Origin: Kingdonia uniflora
Taxonomy: Eukaryota; Streptophyta; Magnoliopsida; Ranunculales; Circaeasteraceae
Assembly (NCBI GenBank): GCA_014058105.1
Contig: JACGCM010001272.1
Span: forward strand, 4,216,001-4,280,000
Reading direction: 5' to 3'
Length of the DNA stretch: 64,000 nt
Below are positions 55,801 to 64,000 of the stretch, in pieces. The notes under the pieces are model-generated. The model worked only from the letters and a program-made list of their open reading frames with translations. It made no database searches and was not told the DNA's origin. A program made the position numbers and the translations under genes. Numbering within the stretch: the stretch's first letter is position 1; every line of letters begins with the position of its first letter.

Positions 55801-56160
55801 TTTGAAGTTGGCGTTCGTGAGCAGATCCTGGCTGTGCAAAGGTCGATGGATGTAGAGAAGACAAATACTCTTGTCCATACTGCCATAGAGTCGGATCGTG
55901 CTATGATCAACTCTTTAAAGTGCACGAAGGCCAACTTCTCTGGTCAGTTTGATGCCATGGAGGAGAGAAAAGATTTTTACAAAGGTTGGTTGTGGCTGCT
56001 GGGTTAAAATTTATGGACTCTGATGCCGAAGATGACGAAGTCGAGCCTCCAGACACTACTCCTACTTTGCCTGAAGGTACAAATCAAGGGGAACTTTTTG
56101 ACGATTTGACACCCAGTCTACCAGTGAAGATGATTACTCCTGTCATATCACCTGAGAAGT
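52894..56160 (+). CDS. Antisense spliced gene in Tat element 5 (Transposase_28-like protein with coiled coil), decayed
   Basis: Opposite to gag-pol. A clear TATA box TATAAATA (52894-52901) is followed by a leader. The leader intron has donor TCAAG|GTAGGT (after 53078) and acceptor TTTTTAG (ends 53873), then ATG at 53881 (MAESVQNINFPDTV). The next part holds QIKIGLKLPLR..., FLNFYDVVPGQFNPNVYYLF and DHMCVYYTLKQNP. This order fits the putative gypsy-type transposase domain (Transposase_28) and parallels element 4 (QIRLGMRLPLRRL). Further exon-like blocks: about 54801-55090, then a Glu/Lys coiled coil (55486-55797, EKELVVEKEELEAKLERVK). Several stops occur. Function unknown. Confidence 0.62.
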
Positions 56161-56755
56161 AGATAAAATGTAATATAATTTTAATTCCACAAGTGGTCGA
56201 TGGGACATGTTCTTTTACTTGCTTTTGAATGATTTTGTTAACAGTTGTTGATTTGGAAAATGAGTTATGACTGCTAGATAGGAAGTCGACCATATTAAAT
56301 GTAAGTTAGATATATTTAAGTGTCTAACTCAAGATGATTGACAAAATGAAGTATGATATATTATTTGTCTAGATGTGTCTGAAATTGTCTGCTTAAGGGA
56401 TACTTGAGTGGATTGATAGGACAACCATGTTATGGCTTTGTGGGTGGAGGAATGATTGCTAGATGTATTTCCTCTATAGGATATCTGGTTTGATTAATAA
56501 GACTTCCATATTATGGCTTGTCAATTTAGTAATGATGGTAAGACATATTATCCATGAATGGGATATCTATTTGTCGAATAAATTAAACTTGGTCTTTGAC
56601 ATATTGTTGTAAGGTATTGTTAAAAAACAATGTAGAATAGATGATTTATTGATGTGAAAAAAAAATCTTGATTGAAGAAAAAGAAAATAGATTACAACTT
56701 CTATATGTAGAACATCTTCAAATGGGTTTTATTCCATAGGAATTTGAGTTGTAAT

Positions 56756-57763
56756 TCATCTTCGGTCATACGTGCCACTATCATTTTTGTCACTTATAAT
56801 ATAAGAGCCTTCCCATTTTTCTGATAATTTTCCCGAGTTTTTTGGTCGAGTACTGTCTTGAATTCGTTGAAGTACAAGATCACCGATCTCGAATGCGCGT
56901 TTCCTTACTTTCTTGTGGTATGCTTTTCTTAGAGTACCGTGGTATCGCCCCAAGTTTGCAATAACATGATCTCAAGTTTCTTTAATCCAGTTGGGATTAC
57001 ACAGAAGTCCAAGTTCATTCTCTTCGTTTATGACTTATCTTTTAGCAGTTGGGAGGTCAAGATCTGAAGGAATGACAACTTTAGTACCGAAAGCCATCAT
57101 AAATGGTGTGCAACCTATGAATGTTTGAGGTGTTTTTCTTTTCTTCGAGCACTGAGTAGTTTTTCGATCTATCTGTTTTTCTTTTCTTCATGGCGCTTTC
57201 GTAATCCTGACTTGATACTCTTATTTATAGCCTCGGCTTGGCCATTTCCTTATGGATAATAAGGTGTCGAAGTAGTCAACTGGATCTTGTATTTATGGAG
57301 GAATTTAAAAACTTTGCTGTTGATAAATTGTTTGCCATTATCCGACCTTATCATTTGTGGACAGTTAAATCTAGTGACAATGTGCTCCCATAAGAATTTG
57401 ATTACTTCATTTTCATCGGTGTGACAAAGTGGTGAAGTAATCTGTAGCTACAAGGATACATTTTTTCTTACCTGATACAGGGTGGAATGGACCAATGATG
57501 TCGATTGTCCATCGTTTAAATGGCCAGAGGACATTGCTAACATGTAAGTCGAGGGCAGGAATTTTGATGTCTTGAGCATGAATTTGGCATTTATAGCACT
57601 TTCGAACAAAATGTTTGCAATCTTCCCTCATCTTCAGCCAGTATAACCCTTGTGTAAATGCTCTTTGCGCCAGTGACCGACCTGAGACATGTGTGACGCA
57701 GATTCCTTTGTAAAGTTCCTTAATTTTGATTTGGGCTTGTTTTTGTGAGATATATTCTATCAA
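56756..57763 (-). pseudogene. Integrase of element 5
   Basis: Zinc region FTQGLYWLKMREDCKHFVRKCYKCQ, then the core start RWTIDIIGPFHPVSGKKK...VATDYFT. The middle is degraded (a DNGKQF-like region on the minus strand near 57330). The C-terminal part (56953-56756) reads HKKVRKRAFEIGDLVLQRI and LSEKWEGSYIIS, the usual end of gypsy integrase. Frameshifted. Confidence 0.75.
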
Positions 57764-58082
57764 TGGGCCTCTACTGGTGATTCTGTATAGTACTCTTCCT
57801 TGGACTTTGAATCTTGTACATTTGGCTCACAGGGATCAAGCTTCTTCCTTGTTTTCCAGGAGAGTATTGGAATTGAAGTATTTTCGAAATGGCTTTTTCC
57901 AATCCTCAGGATCTTCATCTTCAATAACTTGGATTTGAATTGCATAATTTCTCTCAAGGCTGGAATGTTGGATCACCTTGATGTTCAATTTTTTCTCTCA
58001 CTATCTTCGAGCATTACAGTGATGTATACAAGTGCATCGGCATGACAGTTTTCAGTCCTTGGTAAATAACAAATTGTGCTCT

Positions 58083-58572
58083 TTAGAACTTTTTCATTTT
58101 TTCTTCGACCAGCGCAGCGTAGTCAACCATTTTGCCTGATGCTTTGAATGTTTTATTGTAATAGTTGGTCACTATTAATGAGTCCACGTATACAGCTATT
58201 TCAGATGCTCCAAGTGCCAATGTGAAGTCTAGGTCATGTAAGATAACTTCATACTCCATTTCAATGTTTGCTGCATAGAACTTGAGTTCGATAGTTTTTT
58301 TGATTCTGTGGTTTGATGGTATTACGAGAACGATGCCTATCCCTAATCCTTTTGGTCTTGCAGATCCATCTGTAAAGAGTCTCCATCCTGTACTTTTAGA
58401 CCATGCGTCTGGTTCTGCAATTGAGTCGTCAGCTAGCACTACTTCGAGTTCTTCCCATTTGGGGTCTTTGACAGGGAAGTCTGCAAAGAAGTCAGCTATT
58501 GCTTGTCCTTTAATCAATATTTATGGCTCAAAAGAGATGTCGCATTCGCCTAGGAAGGCAAACCATTGTTAA
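58083..58572 (-). pseudogene. Second RNase H of element 5
   Basis: A 144-aa frame with KGQAIADFFADFP, WRLFTDGSARPKGLGIGIVL, ELKFYAANIEMEYEVILHDLD and VYVDSLIVTNYYN. The FTDGS Asp and VD.SL Asp are retained. This is the extra RNase H diagnostic of the Tat lineage, better preserved than in element 4. Confidence 0.8.
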
Positions 58573-59500
58573 ACCCTTCTAGATTTTTTTTGAAAGGACT
58601 AGTTTAAGGGAGAATTGGGTGATGACCTGCGCCTGGAAATAAGGTCAAAGTTTTTGGGAAATGTACACCAAAGTTAGTAGCTACTTTTCAATTGTTGTGT
58701 ACATTTTTTTAGCAGGCATAAGATTTTTACTAATGAAGTAAATTGGTTTTTCTACCCCGTTGTCTTCTCGAATGAGGACATAACTGATTGAGTCTTATGT
58801 TGTTGATTAATATATTGTTAATACTTTGCCATCAACATGAGTACTTATTATGGGAGGACGCCCCAAATATCTTTTGAGATCTTGAAAAGCCAATTCGTAT
58901 TCTGGGGTCCAGATGATTTCCTTGGTTCGTTTCTTTGTCATTAGAGCTGGGTTTCCATGAAGAAGAAGGTAACGAAGTTTGCATCGATCAGATAACTTTG
59001 AGATGAACCTGTGAAGAGCAGCAACCTTTCGAGAAAGCTTTTAGACATCTTTTTTTGTTCGTGGTAATGGCATGACCATGAGTGCTTTGATTTATTATGG
59101 ATCTATTTTTATTCCTCTCTTGCTTTCCAAATACCACTCCAAATTGGTATTTCTCTGGGTTTAGCTTCATGCGGTATGTACGAAGGATGTCAAAGATTGT
59201 TTTTAGATTGTTGCAATGATCTTTTCATTTTAGGCTTTTGCAGATCATGTTGTTGATGCATACCTCCATGATTTTTTTTAAGTGATCATTAAACATTTTT
59301 GTTACGAGTCATTGATAGGTTATTCTTATATTTTTTAATCCAAAAGGCATGACGGTGTAACAGTAAGGGCCCTTTTCTGTTACGAATGTAGTCTTCTCTT
59401 GATCTTCTTTGGCAAGTGAAACCTGATTATATCCCGAAGCTGCATCCATCATCAAAAAAAGTTCATGTCCCACTACAGAGTTGAGGAGGTGAGGAATCAA
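58573..59500 (-). pseudogene. Reverse transcriptase / RNase H of element 5
   Basis: FLMMDAASGYNQVSLAKEDQ and YCYTVMPFGLKNIRITYQ (59500-59309) are core reverse transcriptase motifs. MKLNPEKYQFGVVFGKQ (59170-58988) is the thumb side. The YxDD region between them is degraded. RNase H wording continues to about 58580 with stops. Confidence 0.75.
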
Positions 59501-60237
59501 TGGAAGGGGGAAGTTATCCTTTGGTGTTAATTTATTGGGTATTTCATCAATGGAACGTATGTAGGTAGTCCTGTTCTACTTTGAGCATTATCACCAATTG
59601 ATCATCGTGAGGGTATTTTACATGATTGGTATCACAATCTTTGAAAGAAATGTTATATGGGCGCTTGACTTTGCTAAAGCTGGGTAGAAGTTTGGCAGAT
59701 TTCTCAGAAGAAGTCATCTTATATCATGACATAATTCTATCATCTTTCTTTCACTTTTTGCTTTTTCTATCTTAATCATGTACAGATGGCCAGCTGGATT
59801 TTATCCTTGTTTGCCTTCTTTCCTTTTGATTCTTCATCGAGGAACTTTTGGACATCGATGACGTATTCATGGAGCCTTCCTGCCAAGACAATACGGATAA
59901 AAATGCATATGAGAGAATAATAGTTATCAATCTTATGGCTATAAACGTTGTGATACTGGCATAAAGGTTTATTCGAGACGTTAAGAATTTATTGTGTTTC
60001 TCGAAAGAACTCGTCTCCCTTTAGGATGGGTAAAATAACAGATAGGGTTGTTGTCATTCGAGGTAGAATTGGGATTGGCATATCTTTTTTCCCATCTTTC
60101 CCTTTGATATTATCATTAGATCTCCCACATGGTTTGGTGACAACATTATTTATTGGTTTTGGGTGCAGTGGTGAAAGAACATTGTTGGAATGAATGACAG
60201 ATGAGCTTTTCATCTTATCCATTTTTTATTGTTCGAG

Positions 60238-61423
60238 TTAGATATAGTTGTTAACGACATCTATCGTTTCTGTGATTGCTTTGGGCTTGTAAAGTGTAAG
60301 TTCTTCTCGGACTTTATAGTCGATGTGGAGTGCCAAAGTAAATGCTGGTACCACAATCTTTGGCTCTGAGTTCCCGATCTTCCTTGTTTCTTGTAAGAAA
60401 TGTTTATAAAAATTTACAAGGTTTTCTTTTACGCCTTTCTCGAAAAAGAACAGGGAATTAACTGTTATTTTATGTTCTTTAGCATGTACATAATTTGATT
60501 CGAATAGTTGCTGCAACTGGGCAAAGCTAATTATCGATTCTTCGGGAATGGTATGAAACCATCTAAGAGGTTCTTCTTTGAGGCTCATGTTAAATAAACG
60601 GCATAAAATGTGATCGAGCTTGGAGTACAGGCCAACAGCTGCTTTGAAGTGACGAACATGGGTAAGAGGATCGGTGAGGCCTGCATATTGATGAAACTTT
60701 TACAGGTAAAAATTATCAGGAATAGGCATAACTTTGAGATGAGGGGAAATAGGATTTGTCTCGACCCTATCAAAAATGGATCTTCGACCAGGATTGTTAA
60801 AATGAATGGCTTGAATCCGATTGTTAAGGTCATGCATCCAAAGTAACGAATTAAAGGAACATGTTTGGTGCTAATACAACTTGAGGATCGAAATCCCTTT
60901 GTCCCTCGGGGCCCAGCCTTTCTCTTATGGGTCATCTCAGAGGAGGTGGTAGGGTCTGATGATGAGTACGTCAACTTCCCTGGGTACTCGATGCTGATGA
61001 CGTGAGCCCGAAATGTCGTGATCCTCTGTTTGGGTTCCTTGATCGAGATCTTGAAGTTCGGTTTCATTCTTCCCTTAGTATATTTTCCCTCTATGAAGCT
61101 CGCTATCGGCGATTACTTCAGGCTGGGAGGGGTGATCCTTGTCGAGTAGTAAATCGATCATGTTGTCTTCGCACACTTTCTATTACTTTCTGGTGAGTTT
61201 GAATCTGCTGCTCCAGGGCCTTCCTCCCCTCATCTCTCTCGACTTGGAGGGCTTGAGCATAAATTCTCTGATCTTCGAGTCGTTGGACCCTGTCAGATTC
61301 CATTAGTTTTTGAAGCTCAAAAACAAAATTATATAGGTTGACAGTTTCTGATAGGATGGTTGCTGGAATATCCTCGTTATTCCTTTTGGTGCTGGAATCA
61401 CTTTTGAGGTTCATGTTAGTCAT
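60238..61423 (-). pseudogene. Gag of element 5
   Basis: The N-terminal frame (61423-61118) has a Gln/Arg-rich helix (LEDQRIYAQALQVERDEGRK). The core (60588-60238 with preceding shifted frames) has LKEEPLRWFHTIPEESIISF, HAKEHKITVNSLFFFEKG and VREELTLYKPKAITETIDVV. The pattern parallels element 4 gag (LKWYHNLPNGSIRSF; ILQKPRTLDEML). Frameshifted; protease region 59600-60200 only weakly readable. Confidence 0.7.
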
Positions 61424-61487
61424 GACAATGACTATTCAGGATGAGATTTAGTAGAGAAAAAAGTGGTTTCCCATATACGGCGCCAAT

Positions 61488-61971
61488 TTTAATGACCAAT
61501 TTTCTGGTCGGTAAACCTCGCCAATTCTTAAGTAAAGAGACTACGATTTAGCTGCAAATTAGAACTAGAACACAATAGATTTTACATGGAAACTCAGTAA
61601 AATCTTAGAAAAACTATGACCTCGAGAAGGATTTTATGATGTAAATCCATTATGTACTAATCTATTACACTTGCAGAGAAATTGGGTTGATGGTTATAAT
61701 GAAAAAGTAAAATATTTGGGGATCCCTATTAACATATGCTATGCCTTTATTTATAGATGGATACAAGCAATTACAAATATGTATCCTTACTTTATGGGAG
61801 GTAGGCAAATTTTGCATAACAAGTTCAATAACATATTTGACCAAGTGTAATGGCTACAGTGGTGGGTCGAGATCTATAGTTGTAGACTTAAACATCTTCT
61901 TGAATGATCAAATACCTTCGACGTGGCTCTGATAGCTCCTTTTTATTGAATCTGGGGAATATGATACTACA
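61488..61971 (-). repeat. 5' LTR of element 5
   Basis: This is 484 bp, equal in length to the partner, with the primer-binding site on its left. Substitutions between the pair are frequent, indicating an old insertion. Confidence 0.85.
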
Positions 61972-64000
61972 CACGGTGCCTGAGTTGAGGCTACATTTTG
62001 GTTTTAATTGAAAAGCTTAAGTCAATACCTTAATGGTTCTTCAAAGTGATTCCCACAAGGCTAGCTTTAGTGATTGTATCAGTGGCCCTTTCAAGTCTAT
62101 ATAGTTCTATTGCCACTTAAATGTACGACCCGTGCTGCTCAAACCGAGTATATAACAATACTAATGTGTCATGCATTTAGATTTTGCAATAAGGCATAAA
62201 GTATTCTATCTAGCTTGTCAACCCCTTTATTTGCTCTCATAAAAAATGCAGTCGTCGCCCTAACAGTACAACGGGTGGTGGTGGGGGTGGTGTCAAAATT
62301 GTTGGTATGGATTTACTTGTTCTTGTTTGAGACACTCATGATTAAGTTGGTTCTTTTGTTGGATCACTTGCATGTTAACTAAGTTTGAGAGTAGTGATAT
62401 GTACTTTTTCAGTTTCTTGAGTCTTATGTATAAGAGTTTCACATCCCTAGTCCAAGGACTTTTACGATGGTTTCCTCCCCCTTTAGGGTTTAGTTTATGA
62501 AAATTTGATTACAAAAAAGAAAAGAAAAAAAGGATCCCTTTGTTTGTTAGTGTAAGAAACAATTTGGTTGGATCCCACCTGGACTAGGTTTAAGGTGACT
62601 TACCTAACTCCTAACCATAAAGAGAGTTTTAGAGGCTTATATATATATATATATATACATATCCCTATAAGGGTTATGTTTTGTAACCTAATAAGTTCTT
62701 TAATGACAGCTTCCTTTATCTCTTTATATATTATGTGTGTGATTGTATGCATGGTTAGATAGACTAGAAGATTGTTTATGTTCACAACACGTTATCAATA
62801 ATACTCACACGAAGTTTTTGGATCAATTATTGGATATATCTTTCTCTCTATTAAGGATTAATTTTTGTGTTGCGGAGATGAACGATTTCAAAGGGTGTTT
62901 TTACTTATTTTTAACCCTTTTTAAAGGGCTATTTTAGGGTATTTTTTCGACAATATTAGACTACTGTAGTATTTTTGTTGGGTAGCCTGCATTCTCATGA
63001 TCATGTTCACCGTGGAAGTGTCTAGTTTGCTGTAATATTGGCCGTGAAAACGACAAAAAATCACGCTAGAATAATATAAAAAAAACCAACGGTGGCTGAC
63101 CTAGGGATGACATCATCCTAGGATTTTTAACTTGTTGACATACACAATTAGGGTTGATGACATCATCAAACTGTGGGGGGCCCATAGTACTGACGTGGTA
63201 CTTCCAGATTAGCTGAGGTGGTGGTCCTTACGTGTTGACGTGACAGGATCCCACTAACTGATGTGGCAAGGGGTAGGCCCCACCAATATGATATATCAGG
63301 GATACTTGTTAGTAATGACGTGGCATAAGGGGTCCCACCAAGCTGAAGTGGCATGCCACATGTTACTATTGATGTGGCACTACAGGTCCCACATGCTGAC
63401 GTGGCATACCATGTGTCACTACTGGCATAGGAGATTAGGACCCATAGGAGACGACGTGGCGACGATGTGTTGGCACGTGTAATCCTGACAGTGAAACACG
63501 TTACTAGATCTGAATGTGGTTCAGTCCAGTCCAGATCCAGTCTAAGTCAAACCTGACCCAGACTTGACTTGACCCAGTCCAGAATTGGTTTTAACATAGA
63601 TTCAGACCTAAATTTCAGATTTGAACATGGTATGCCCTCTTATATTAGATATAAGTAAAACATTTTAATCTACCTAGTCTCTTACAAAAGCTAGTAGAGT
63701 TTTAAAATATAGTATGCCCCTTGATACTAGTTATTCTATCAACGGGTTAGAAAAATTACGTAACAACGACTATTTTAGATATGACTTAGCATCATTCCTG
63801 AATACACTATAATGTCCAGGGTACATTATTGAGCACTCAATCCCTGATTGACTTAGTCTTGTTCCTAAAAATGTGGCTTCCTAGGAACTAGTTTTCCGTA
63901 TCTAGGTACAATTAGATGTTAACCTAATAACATCTAGAAGTATATATGCCATTATAGCAACCTGTTATACTCCTAGGATGTTAGTTATAAGATAGGATTA
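61972..64000. other. Gene-free terminal region with short repeats
   Basis: No supported gene. It holds a (TA)n microsatellite (62638-62657), a degenerate TGACGTGGCA-rich array (63180-63480) and a CAGTCCAG/GACCCAG-rich stretch (63521-63590). Reading frames here are short and lack motifs. Confidence 0.6.
63180..63590. repeat. Degenerate array of TGACGTGGCA-type units plus CAGTCCAG stretch
   Basis: GAxGTGG recurs about every 20-40 bp: CTGACGTGG (63191), CTGATGTGGCA, TGACGTGGCA, TGAAGTGGCA, TGATGTGGCA, TGACGTGGCA and GACGACGTGGCGAC. GGxCCCAC-type links (GGTCCCACCA, GGTCCCACAT) lie between. It is followed by CAGTCCAGTCCAGATCCAGT and ACTTGACTTGACCCAGTCCA. Imperfect tandem structure, origin unknown. 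Confidence 0.6.

Larger units (their letters stand above)
51692..61971 (-). mobile_element. Ty3/gypsy Tat-lineage LTR retrotransposon (element 5)
   Basis: Two 484-bp LTRs (51692-52175 and 61488-61971). Minus-strand primer-binding site AATTGGCGCCGTATATGG (about 61470-61487) resembles the Asp-tRNA complement. A purine tract GAATGGGGTAAT lies next to the 3' LTR. Flanks CACAG (51687-51691) and CACGG (61972-61976) match at 4 of 5. Minus-strand gag, reverse transcriptase, RNase H, second RNase H and integrase are all frameshifted. A plus-strand antisense gene occupies about 52894-56160. Same lineage as element 4, but a distinct family by LTR sequence. Confidence 0.87.

Overview
This is nuclear DNA from a flowering plant, most likely a eudicot with a TE-rich, medium to large genome. 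The evidence is spliced plant genes with GT-AG introns, plant-type gene families (a GxGD signal peptide peptidase-like protease and USP-kinase-U-box proteins), and plant Ty3/gypsy (Tat), Ty1/copia, LINE and hAT remnants. I cannot name the species.

Layout: positions 1-16.4 kb hold a plus-strand signal peptide peptidase-like (SPPL) gene lacking only its first exon(s). Thirteen exons join in one frame (493 codons plus stop). Its introns carry a LINE remnant, two short LTR retroelements, a GC-rich Mutator-like TIR element, a MITE-like repeat, a tRNA-like hairpin and a hAT terminus. 18.4-24.6 kb and 25.5-50.9 kb hold two tandem minus-strand paralogues of a PUB33-type protein (USP domain, coiled coil, kinase, U-box). 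Each reconstructs as nine exons with nearly identical exon lengths (about 816 and 811 aa).

Intron 3 of the second paralogue is about 20.4 kb, against 732 bp in the first. The difference is mainly a nested transposon stack. A gag-only LTR element (28803-47440, perfect 5-bp TSD ATATT) contains a Tat-lineage gypsy element on the minus strand (30603-46006), which in turn contains a hAT element (about 32666-36475). A second Tat element (51692-61971, 484-bp LTRs) sits just upstream of the second paralogue's start.

The most interesting signal is in both Tat elements: a plus-strand coding region, antisense to gag-pol, between integrase and 3' LTR. It has its own TATA-like box, splice signals, and a protein segment resembling the putative gypsy-type transposase domain (Transposase_28) followed by a coiled coil. 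These look like small antisense genes riding inside the retrotransposons.

The last 2 kb (61972-64000) has no gene that I can support, only short repeats. All calls come from reading the sequence; no database search was run.
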